Under the pieces are notes generated by a model. The model did not search any database. It was not told the origin of the DNA and worked only from the letters and a program-made list of their open reading frames with translations. From Bacteroidales bacterium (lineage in GTDB: Bacteria > Bacteroidota > Bacteroidia > Bacteroidales > UBA932), in NCBI GenBank assembly GCA_017423025.1, contig JAFPGC010000025.1:1-64000 (forward strand): DNA of 64,000 nucleotides, in the 5' to 3' direction. Every line of letters starts with the position of its first letter. The stretch's first letter is position 1. Of this stretch, positions 34,168 to 44,367 are shown piece by piece. Position numbers and translations under genes: made by a program.

Positions 34168-36960
34168 ATGGCTAAGAAGGAGTATATCCAGATCAGGGGT
34201 GCACGGGCCAACAACCTGCAAAACATTGACGTAGCCATTCCCAGAGGGGAATTCGTAGTGGTTACGGGGCTTAGCGGCAGCGGCAAGAGCTCGCTGGCGT
34301 TCGATACCATCTATGCCGAAGGCCAGCGCCGCTACATGGACACCCTCTCCACCTACGCCAAGCACTTTATGGGCATCCTGGAGAAGCCGGAAGTGGAAGA
34401 AATCACCGGCCTCTCCCCCATCATCGCCATAGAGCAGAAAACCACCGGCAACAACCCCCGAAGCACCGTGGGCACCATTACGGAAATCTACGACTTCCTG
34501 CGCCTGCTGTACGCCAAGGGCTCCCGGGCCTTCTCCCCCGAAAGCGGGAAGGAGATGGTGCGCTACACGGACGAGCAGATTGTAGACCTGGTGATGAGCC
34601 GCTACGCCGGCCGCAAGTGCTATCTGCTGGCTCCGCTCATCCGGGGCCGAAAGGGCCACTACCGCGAACTCCTGGACCAGCTGCGCCGGCGCGGCTATAC
34701 CGAAGTGCGCATAGATGGCGAAATCCTGGAACTGCAGGAAGTACAGGCCCTGGACCGTTACAAGCCCCACTTCATCGAAGTGGTGGTGGACCGCCTCAAG
34801 CCCGAGACGGGAGACGACCGCCGCATCCGGGATTCCGTAGCCCGCGCGCTCAATATCGGCAAAGGCTCCCTGGCCATCCTGGATATCGAAAGCGATTCCC
34901 TGGCCCATTTCTCCAAGCATCTGGTAGACCCTGAAAGCGGCCTTTCGCTGCAGGAGCCCCAGCCGCACAGCTTCTCCTTCAACTCCCCGCAAGGTTACTG
35001 CCCGCACTGCAAGGGCCTGGGAACCATAGTGGACGTTAACATCGACACCATTATCCCCGACCGCAGCAAGAGTGTGGCCGATGGGGCCATCGTGCCCCTG
35101 GGCCGCGTTCGGGAGAACCGCAAGTTCGACATCATCCGGGCCATCGCCCGCAAATACAATTTCAGTCTCTACGACCCCATCGACGCCCTGCCCGACGAGG
35201 CCGTCAGCCTGCTGGTTTACGGCTCGGAAGACCTCTTCCGCGTAGGAGAAGGCGGCATGACGGAGATGGAGAGCTGGGGCGGAGTCCTGGACAATATTGA
35301 AGATACCGTCACCTGCCCGGTTTGTCAGGGCTCCCGCCTCAACAGCGAGGCCCTGTGCTTCAAGGTGGACGGAAAGACCATCCCCGAGGTGGCCGCCATG
35401 GAGATGACGGAGCTGCGCCAGTGGCTGGACGCCATCCCCGACGGCTTCAACCAGAGGGAGAAAAACGTTTCCCGCGACATCCTCAAAGAATTGCGGGAGC
35501 GCGTGCAGTTCATGTTGGACGTGGGACTGGATTACCTTTCCCTGGACCGTCCCACCGGCTCACTGTCCGGAGGAGAAAGCCAGCGCATCCGCCTGGCCAC
35601 CCAGATTGGCTCCAAGCTGGTGAATGTGCTCTATATCCTGGACGAACCTTCCATCGGCCTGCACCAGAAGGACAACCGCAAGCTCATTGCCTCGCTCAAG
35701 GCTCTGAGGGATGAGGGCAACTCGGTGATGGTGGTGGAGCACGATGCCGAAACCATGCTAAGCGCCGACTGGCTGGTGGACGTAGGGCCCGGCGCCGGAG
35801 AGAATGGCGGCAAAATCTGCCTCAACGCCCCGCTGGACACCCTCCTGAGCAACAAGAAGATGGACGCCGATACGGCGGAACACACCGTCATCGGCCCGTC
35901 CATTACGCTGGATTACCTGAAGGGCAAACGCAGCATTCCCGTTCCGGCCACCCGCCGCCCGGGAAACGGCCTGTTCCTCACCCTCAAGGGCGCTACGGGC
36001 AACAACCTCAAAAGCGTGGACGTGAGTTTCCCGCTGGGCTGTCTCATTGGCGTGGCGGGCCTTTCCGGCAGCGGCAAGAGCTCGCTGGTGAACGAGACGC
36101 TCATGCCCATCCTCAAGCAGAAATTCTATCGCTCCAAGGAAAAGCCGCTGCCTTACGCGGACATTGAGGGCGTAGAAAACATAGACAAACTCATCGAGAT
36201 TGACCAGAGCCCCATCGGCCGCACGCCGCGCTCCAATCCCGCCACCTTCACCGCCGTGTTCAGCGACATCCGCACCCTCTACGAAGAAACCCCGGATGCC
36301 AAGGTACGCGGCTACAAGGCCGGAAAATTCTCCTTCAATGTCCCTGGAGGCCGATGCGAGGAGTGCAAGGGCGCCGGCATCAAGGTCATCGAGATGAACT
36401 TCCTGCCGTCGGTGCACGTTCCCTGCGAAGTCTGCGGCGGAACCCGCTACCGCGAGGATGTGCTGGCCGTCAAATACAAGGGCAAGAACATCAACGACGT
36501 GCTGGAGATGTCCATCAGCGAGGCCTACGAATTCTTCAAGCCCGTTCCCAAGATTGCCGCCAAACTCAAGGCCCTGGTAGACGTGGGCCTGGGGTATGTA
36601 CGGCTGGGCCAGAGCGCCGTCACCCTGTCCGGCGGCGAAAGCCAGCGCATGAAACTGGCGGCCGAACTGTCCCGCCCTTCCACGGGCAAGACGCTCTACA
36701 TCCTGGACGAGCCCACTACCGGCCTGCACTTCGAGGACATCCAGGTGCTGCTGGGAGTGCTGCAGAAACTGGTGGATGCCGGCAACACCGTCATCATCAT
36801 CGAGCACAATCTGGACGTGCTCAAGAGTGTGGACTATCTGTTTGACATGGGTCCCGCCGGAGGACGCAAGGGCGGCTACATCGTAGCCCAGGGTACCCCG
36901 GAGACAATAGCAAAGGATCCGGCTTCTGTGACCGGACCCTTTCTCAAAGAAGTATTATAA
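34168..36960 (+). CDS. uvrA: Excinuclease ABC subunit A (UvrA paralogue)
   Basis: A 930-residue tandem ABC ATPase of nucleotide excision repair. Both Walker A motifs are GLSGSGKSS, with signatures LSGGESQRIRLATQIG and LSGGESQRMKLAAELS. The C-terminal zinc module is complete (GGRCEECKGAG...VPCEVCGG). In the first module only GYCPHCKGLG is present; the partner CxxC expected about 20 residues earlier is replaced by LVDPESGLSL. That loss, with no CxxC near residue 120, suggests a UvrA2-like or divergent form. TTG 34159 is also in frame but lies inside the promoter box, so ATG 34168 is used. The convergent codB-like gene ends 3 bp away. Confidence 0.93.
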   Translation: MAKKEYIQIRGARANNLQNIDVAIPRGEFVVVTGLSGSGKSSLAFDTIYAEGQRRYMDTLSTYAKHFMGILEKPEVEEITGLSPIIAIEQKTTGNNPRSTVGTITEIYDFLRLLYAKGSRAFSPESGKEMVRYTDEQIVDLVMSRYAGRKCYLLAPLIRGRKGHYRELLDQLRRRGYTEVRIDGEILELQEVQALDRYKPHFIEVVVDRLKPETGDDRRIRDSVARALNIGKGSLAILDIESDSLAHFSKHLVDPESGLSLQEPQPHSFSFNSPQGYCPHCKGLGTIVDVNIDTIIPDRSKSVADGAIVPLGRVRENRKFDIIRAIARKYNFSLYDPIDALPDEAVSLLVYGSEDLFRVGEGGMTEMESWGGVLDNIEDTVTCPVCQGSRLNSEALCFKVDGKTIPEVAAMEMTELRQWLDAIPDGFNQREKNVSRDILKELRERVQFMLDVGLDYLSLDRPTGSLSGGESQRIRLATQIGSKLVNVLYILDEPSIGLHQKDNRKLIASLKALRDEGNSVMVVEHDAETMLSADWLVDVGPGAGENGGKICLNAPLDTLLSNKKMDADTAEHTVIGPSITLDYLKGKRSIPVPATRRPGNGLFLTLKGATGNNLKSVDVSFPLGCLIGVAGLSGSGKSSLVNETLMPILKQKFYRSKEKPLPYADIEGVENIDKLIEIDQSPIGRTPRSNPATFTAVFSDIRTLYEETPDAKVRGYKAGKFSFNVPGGRCEECKGAGIKVIEMNFLPSVHVPCEVCGGTRYREDVLAVKYKGKNINDVLEMSISEAYEFFKPVPKIAAKLKALVDVGLGYVRLGQSAVTLSGGESQRMKLAAELSRPSTGKTLYILDEPTTGLHFEDIQVLLGVLQKLVDAGNTVIIIEHNLDVLKSVDYLFDMGPAGGRKGGYIVAQGTPETIAKDPASVTGPFLKEVL

Positions 36961-36963
36961 TTC

Positions 36964-38211
36964 TTACTTGCGTTTCTGAATCAACTGGCCGACGCTCCAG
37001 CAGATGGCCGCGACTACCATACCGTTGATGGAAGCAAAGCCCCAGTGCACCAGGTTGGCCACAACGGCACCAGCCACGACACCGACGATGGCGCTCCAAT
37101 CCACCACCTTCTCTTCCACTTCCTTTCCCCGGTGGGTAAAGTAGTGAAGAATGAGGATTGCGCCAACGGGAGGCAGGGTGCAGTTGAGGATGTTGAGCCA
37201 GTCGCAGAAATTCCAGTACAGCCAGATGGCCGCTACAGTGCCGATGAAACCGGCGACAAACACCATAGCCTTCTTGGGGAAGCCGAAAATATTGGAAAGA
37301 CCCAGACCGGAGGTATACAGGGCATTGTCGTTGGTGGTCCAGATGTTCAGGCCCAGGACCAGGACAGCCAGATAGAAGAGGTTCAGGTTGAGCATGACCT
37401 CGAAGATATCGTTACCGCCCACATAGATGCTGGAAACGGCGCCGAACAGGAACATAAGGCTGTTACCCAGGAAGAAGGCGATGACGGTGATGATCATACC
37501 CACCTTTCCGCTCTTGGCGAAGCGCGTGAAGTTGGGCGTGGCCGTACCGCCGGAAACAAAGCTGCCGACCACCAGACCGGCACCGGCGATGATGCCCATG
37601 TCCTTGGTGCCCTTGGCAAACTGTTCCACCAGGCCGGCGTCACCGTTATGGATGGCCAGGATCATGGCGATCGTACCCAGAATGGCCACGGCGGGAACGG
37701 CAAAGTAGCTCACGATGGTAAGGCTCTTGATACCGTAGTAGGCACTGGAGGTCATAAGGATACCGGCAATGGCTACCAGGAGGTAACTCTCCAGGGGCAT
37801 ATTGTCGGGAGTCACTTCCAGACCCAGGAATTCCTTGGCTACCGGGATGGCGAACATGGCCAGACCCACGCCGAACCAACCGGTCTGCGTGAAGCTGATC
37901 ATGGCACTGGGAAGCCAGCTGCCCTTGGTGCCGAAGCTGCGGCGGGCCAGCATATCCAGGGTAAGGCCGCTCTCTGCGCCGATCCAACCCAGTGCGCCCG
38001 TGTAAGCGGCCAGGATGAGACCGCCCAGGAGCAGGGCCCAAAGGAACTCGTTCCAGGTGAGGCCGTTGGCCAGTTGCTGGCCCACCCACATGCTGGCGCT
38101 GAAGAAAGTGAAGCCCAGCATGACCATGAACATGCTCAGGTTGCTTTTGCGACCGACTTTGTCTACCGCCGAAGTGGTATAATCCGCATCGATGATCTTG
38201 TTGTTATTCAT
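36964..38211 (-). CDS. codB: NCS1-family cytosine permease-like transporter
   Basis: A 415-residue transporter with about twelve spans. FFSASMWVGQQLANGLTWNEFL and GAESGLTLDMLARRSFGTKGSWLPS are typical of NCS1 permeases, closest in my judgement to the cytosine permease CodB. It would bring in a nucleobase with a cation. The start overlaps the stop of the upstream phosphoribosyltransferase by 8 bp (38204-38211), so uptake and phosphoribosylation of the same base are likely coupled. No cytosine deaminase (codA) is next to it. Base specificity is therefore inferred and uncertain. Confidence 0.85.
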   Translation of the reverse strand: MNNNKIIDADYTTSAVDKVGRKSNLSMFMVMLGFTFFSASMWVGQQLANGLTWNEFLWALLLGGLILAAYTGALGWIGAESGLTLDMLARRSFGTKGSWLPSAMISFTQTGWFGVGLAMFAIPVAKEFLGLEVTPDNMPLESYLLVAIAGILMTSSAYYGIKSLTIVSYFAVPAVAILGTIAMILAIHNGDAGLVEQFAKGTKDMGIIAGAGLVVGSFVSGGTATPNFTRFAKSGKVGMIITVIAFFLGNSLMFLFGAVSSIYVGGNDIFEVMLNLNLFYLAVLVLGLNIWTTNDNALYTSGLGLSNIFGFPKKAMVFVAGFIGTVAAIWLYWNFCDWLNILNCTLPPVGAILILHYFTHRGKEVEEKVVDWSAIVGVVAGAVVANLVHWGFASINGMVVAAICWSVGQLIQKRK

Positions 38212-39292
38212 ATTGTTGTAATAGGTTGTTTATTGCAGTTATGCGTTGGGTGGAGATGGTCTCCAGCGACAGGGCGGCGGCATTCCTGAGGAATTCCGTC
38301 TCATCGGCCCAAAGTCCGGCGAGTTTCTCATCCGTCAGGTTCTGGAAGCGGTTCAGGGCCAGCCAGTCCTGGAAGGAAAGAGGCTCGTCGAAGCCCAGTT
38401 TTTCGCCCGTCAGTTTGACCGGATCAATGCGGTCGGCCCGGCCCCAGATTCCTTCCCAATACTCCAGAACCTCATGGAAATGGACCGGAATCTCATAGCG
38501 GCGGGCTCCGCCATCATAAATGATGCATTTCTCCAGGAGGGAGTAGGGATGATCCATGACATAGCGCTGGAATTCCGGCGATACTACGCCGCCTTTCCAG
38601 CCGAAGTCAATATCGGGAACGTTGATGCCCGTGGCACCCTGGTTCTCATAAACGGTGAAAATGCCTTCGTAGAAGAAGCACTCGAAGCCTTCGAAGTTGG
38701 GGAAGATGCGGCGGATTTCATCCGTCTTCTTTTCCATGAGCTCTATGGCACGGGTGCCGCCGATGGTGAAGAAGATGATCTTGCGGATGCTGCCTCCGCG
38801 ACGGCGGAAACGGTCCACCACCTGGTCCAGGCAAAGACGCAGGGTATCTCCGGTGGCAATGATGTCTCCAATCAGCAGGGTCCGGTTCTGGGCAATGCGC
38901 AGTTTCTCGTATTTGATCTCCAGTCCCGTAATGACATGGTCCTCGATGATGCGTTCACAGGAAACAAAGTGGATGTCGCTTACCCGGATATCGTTCCGGT
39001 AGCAAGCTTCTTCCAGCGGGTAATTCAAACCGCCGCGAAGGATGGTGAGAATATCCACATCCCCGCCCTGGCCTTCCGGGAATAAATGCCTCAGGGCCGC
39101 CATGGTGGGAGGAAGCATGGACAGATAGGAATCGTATCCAATCACTTCCGGATAGGCCATCAGATGACGGGTACCTTCGTTACTGAGAATGAAATAACGG
39201 TTTGTAAACTGCCTGGAACGCAGTTCATACACATTGGTATCTTGCAGCAGGCCAACGGAATGGATGCTTGCGTCTTGCAGACATGTGGACAT
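38204..39292 (-). CDS. Long type-I phosphoribosyltransferase of unknown base specificity
   Basis: A 362-residue protein. Residues 76-195 are a type-I PRTase domain with the PPi-loop-like ILTILRGGLNYP (81-92) and the PRPP motif TLLIGDIIATGDTL (138-151). The FFTIGGTRAIELM strand follows. About 70 residues precede and 165 follow this core, with aromatic-rich sequence (HFHEVLEYWEGIWGR) I do not recognise; ordinary uracil or hypoxanthine PRTases are near 180-210 residues. Pairing with a CodB-type permease suggests it converts an imported base to a nucleotide. ATG 39292 directly follows the T-run of a hairpin in the leader. Confidence 0.75.
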   Translation of the reverse strand: MSTCLQDASIHSVGLLQDTNVYELRSRQFTNRYFILSNEGTRHLMAYPEVIGYDSYLSMLPPTMAALRHLFPEGQGGDVDILTILRGGLNYPLEEACYRNDIRVSDIHFVSCERIIEDHVITGLEIKYEKLRIAQNRTLLIGDIIATGDTLRLCLDQVVDRFRRRGGSIRKIIFFTIGGTRAIELMEKKTDEIRRIFPNFEGFECFFYEGIFTVYENQGATGINVPDIDFGWKGGVVSPEFQRYVMDHPYSLLEKCIIYDGGARRYEIPVHFHEVLEYWEGIWGRADRIDPVKLTGEKLGFDEPLSFQDWLALNRFQNLTDEKLAGLWADETEFLRNAAALSLETISTQRITAINNLLQQYE

Positions 39293-39324
39293 AAAAAATC
39301 CCGGAATTAGAACCTAACCGGGAT
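39293..39324 (-). terminator. Terminator-like hairpin abutting the PRTase start codon
   Basis: On the minus strand ATCCCGG-TTAG-GTT-CTAA-TT-CCGGGAT pairs as a 7 + 4 bp stem with a 2-nt bulge, followed by six T and immediately by ATG 39292. It could terminate transcripts from the oxidoreductase gene upstream, or act as an attenuator in the leader of the PRTase-codB operon. Confidence 0.75.
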
Positions 39325-39325
39325 A

Positions 39326-39357
39326 CAAAATTAGCGCAAATCTATAGATATTCCAAA
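39326..39357 (-). promoter_or_regulatory. Promoter candidates for the PRTase-codB operon
   Basis: The minus strand has TTTG (39354-39357), 20 nt, TAATTTTG (39326-39333), plus a second box TAGATTTG (39337-39344). The upstream box would give a transcript holding the whole hairpin; the downstream one might start within its 5' arm. Confidence 0.5.
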
Positions 39358-39367
39358 TTTTTCAGGG

Positions 39368-40342
39368 TCATTGTTCTCCGGGAAAGCGGATACCCCACTC
39401 GGCACGGAGACGGTCCATCAGGTGCATGATGTACAGAATCTCGGCATGGGGCATCTGAGGGGCCTCTATCTGCCCGGCCTCTATGGCTTCCTTGCAGGCC
39501 ATGAACTGGTACTCGAACCCGTTGAACTGCGGCGGAACGGGGATTTCCTGTTCCACCACATGGCGCTTGCGGCAAACGCGGATGTGCGTGGGGTGGATAA
39601 GGTCGTCGAACACCAGGTAACCCGTAGTGCCGGCAATCACCCCCACGTTCTCTCCCTGGCACCAGGCCGATGCCTGCACCGAGGCCAGGGTTCCATCGGC
39701 CAGAACCATGGTGATCACTTCCGTGGCATCCACGCCCGATTCGGCCCGAAGGCAGGTGGTGTTGATCTTCTCGATGGGAGAATCTGAATACATGCGCACG
39801 AAATTGAGGACATAGACCCCCAGATCCAGTAACGCACCGCCTCCCATCTCCGGCTTCTGAACCCTTTCCTTATCCGATACGTTATAAGTAATGGTACCGG
39901 TTATCATGCACGGCTCCCCTATGATGCCCGACTCCAGAACTTCCCGGCCCATCCGTCGCACCGGCATGTAGCGGGGCCACATGGCTTCGGCCACAAAGAC
40001 ACCCTTCTCCCGGGCCAGGGCCAGGATGGCGGCCGTCTCGGTGGCGTTCATCATGAACGACTTCTCCACCAGGCAGGGTTTGCCGGCCAGGATGGCATCC
40101 CGGGTTACCTCAAAGTGCATGTGATGGGGAACGGCCACGTACACCAGCTCCACATCGGGGTCCGCCAGGAGTTCCGCATAGGAGCCATAAGCCCGCGGAA
40201 TGCCGAAGCGGGAGGCAAAGGCCTGCGCCTTTTCCAAGGTGCGGGAGCCCACGGCCAGGCATTCCATGTTGTCCATGGCGGCCAGCGTAGTGGCAGCCTT
40301 CTCTGCAATATGCCCCGTGGCGATGATTCCTACATTCTTCAT
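39368..40342 (-). CDS. Gfo/Idh/MocA-family oxidoreductase
   Basis: A 324-residue NAD(P)-dependent oxidoreductase. The N-terminal Rossmann fold opens with MKNVGIIATGHIAEK, where the usual GxGxxG is GIIATGHIA. EKSFMMNATET is the family's lysine segment (EKP/S), and a C-terminal alpha/beta substrate domain follows (MGGGALLDLGVYVLNFV). Family members act on sugars, inositols or dihydrodiols; trans-1,2-dihydrobenzene-diol dehydrogenase-like proteins are the nearest style. Its start overlaps the kinase-like gene upstream by 4 bp (40339-40342), placing it in the starch-enzyme transcript. Confidence 0.87.
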   Translation of the reverse strand: MKNVGIIATGHIAEKAATTLAAMDNMECLAVGSRTLEKAQAFASRFGIPRAYGSYAELLADPDVELVYVAVPHHMHFEVTRDAILAGKPCLVEKSFMMNATETAAILALAREKGVFVAEAMWPRYMPVRRMGREVLESGIIGEPCMITGTITYNVSDKERVQKPEMGGGALLDLGVYVLNFVRMYSDSPIEKINTTCLRAESGVDATEVITMVLADGTLASVQASAWCQGENVGVIAGTTGYLVFDDLIHPTHIRVCRKRHVVEQEIPVPPQFNGFEYQFMACKEAIEAGQIEAPQMPHAEILYIMHLMDRLRAEWGIRFPGEQ

Positions 40343-42012
40343 AACGTCTGTCCGCCTATGAATTCACGCAGGATGGAAGTGGGAGGGATGGCCTGAATCT
40401 CGGACGGCTGCAAGGCCACGATATAACTCAGGAACTTGAGCAGGCGTACGGCCTCGGCATACGTCGGGGACGAAGGCTGGATACGGCGGAGCAGAGGTTC
40501 GGCATAGTACCGCAGCAGGGGCAGTTCGTACAGCAGGGCCGTATTGAACTGGGAGTCCGCATTTTCCTGGAAGGGGAAAATGTACTTCTCCTCCCCGCGG
40601 CGAACCGAAGGCCAGCGCTCGATGGTTTCTTCGGGCGAAATGCCCCTCACGCGATTGTCGCGCACCATGCGCCTCAACAGGCGGTTGTCCGTAGTGGAAA
40701 TGCAGCAGTTCTCGTCCAGCTTGAGGGAGGTAAGGGCCGATGCATAGATGCGGTAGATGCGGGTCTGGTCCACGGAGGGAACCATGGCGGGATCCATGGC
40801 GTGGATGCCTTCCATCACCAGGATATCGTTCTCTTCCAGATGCATCATCTTGCCTTCAAAGAAGGGTCTTCCCTGCTTGAAGTCGTAACGGGGCAGTTCC
40901 ACCTCCCCTCCGTCCAGGAGGGTATTCAGGTGTTTTCCCAGGAGCTCCAGGTCCATGGCCTCCAGGGCCTCGAAGTCGTAGGCGCCGAATTCATCCTTGG
41001 GCGTGCGCTCCCTTTCCACGAAGTAATTGTCCAGTTCTATCACCTTGGGATTCATTCCCAGCACCTTCAGCTGCTGGGCCACCCTCAGCGACGAGGACGT
41101 CTTTCCGCTGGACGAAGGACCGGCCAGGAACACTATCTTCACATGATCCCTGGCGGCGTAGATCTTATCGGCCAAATCGGCATAAGCCCTTTCCTGACGG
41201 GCCTCGCAGAGATTGATGAGTTCTACGGCCTTCCCGTCCAGGAGGCGCTGGTTCAAAGCCCCCACGCTCACGATGCCGGTGGTTTTGCACCAGTAACCGT
41301 ACTCCTTCAGGGTGACGGTAAGCTTTTTCTGCTTCTGGCGCTGAATCACCCGGGTGATGTCGACCCGCGAAGGGTACTGCAGGCAGAAGCCGTGGTGGAA
41401 AGGCATCAGGTCGAAGACCTTGAGGTAGCCGGTGGAAGGCACCAGCGGGCCGTAGAAATTATCGGCCACGCCGTCCAGGTAATACACCGTACAGAAATAT
41501 CGGCCCAGGGAACGCTGCACTCCCGCCTTCAGGCGCTGGTTCTGTGCCTCGAAGATGGCTTCGGCTTCAGCCGATAAAATCTTCTTGTGCGTAAAGGGAA
41601 GGTCCAGGGCTACCAGGCGGCGCATCTCTTCCCTCAGACGCATAATGTCTTCGTCCGAGATGTGCTCTGCGCGAAACTTGCAATACAGGCCGCTGGGAAG
41701 GGAGTGGTTAATCTTGAAGATCTTATCCGGAAAGAGGTTGCGCACCGCCCTCTGGGCCAGAAAACTCAGGGAACGGAAATAAGCCCGCCGGCCGTCTATA
41801 TGATTGTAGCCGATGAACTCCACCTGATGGGGATAGTAGACCTTGTAATCCAGATCCTTGAGCTTATGGTCCACAAAAGCCGCCAGCACCGGATACTCTT
41901 TCTTAGTCCGGGAATCGGTAACGGTTGGCGGGGCAATGCTTAAAAGCGACTCACCCGGCTCCAGCAGGTACTGCTTGCCGTCATTTACGCAGGAGATGGT
42001 TATCTTTTCCAT
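40339..42012 (-). CDS. TGS-domain uridine kinase-like nucleoside kinase
   Basis: A 557-residue fusion seen widely in Bacteroidota. An N-terminal TGS-like domain (about 1-65) and a ThrRS-type second domain (about 75-230, FTHKKILSAEAE) precede a phosphoribulokinase/uridine kinase P-loop domain with Walker A AGPSSSGKTSS and IELDNYFVERERTPKDEFG. LVMEGIHAM is the Walker B-like strand. It may phosphorylate uridine, cytidine or another nucleoside; the role of the tRNA-synthetase-like N-terminus is unknown. It begins exactly where the GH97 gene ends and overlaps the Gfo/Idh gene, so it belongs to the starch operon or its distal part. Confidence 0.88.
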   Translation of the reverse strand: MEKITISCVNDGKQYLLEPGESLLSIAPPTVTDSRTKKEYPVLAAFVDHKLKDLDYKVYYPHQVEFIGYNHIDGRRAYFRSLSFLAQRAVRNLFPDKIFKINHSLPSGLYCKFRAEHISDEDIMRLREEMRRLVALDLPFTHKKILSAEAEAIFEAQNQRLKAGVQRSLGRYFCTVYYLDGVADNFYGPLVPSTGYLKVFDLMPFHHGFCLQYPSRVDITRVIQRQKQKKLTVTLKEYGYWCKTTGIVSVGALNQRLLDGKAVELINLCEARQERAYADLADKIYAARDHVKIVFLAGPSSSGKTSSSLRVAQQLKVLGMNPKVIELDNYFVERERTPKDEFGAYDFEALEAMDLELLGKHLNTLLDGGEVELPRYDFKQGRPFFEGKMMHLEENDILVMEGIHAMDPAMVPSVDQTRIYRIYASALTSLKLDENCCISTTDNRLLRRMVRDNRVRGISPEETIERWPSVRRGEEKYIFPFQENADSQFNTALLYELPLLRYYAEPLLRRIQPSSPTYAEAVRLLKFLSYIVALQPSEIQAIPPTSILREFIGGQTL

Positions 42013-44367
<2,355 letters not shown>

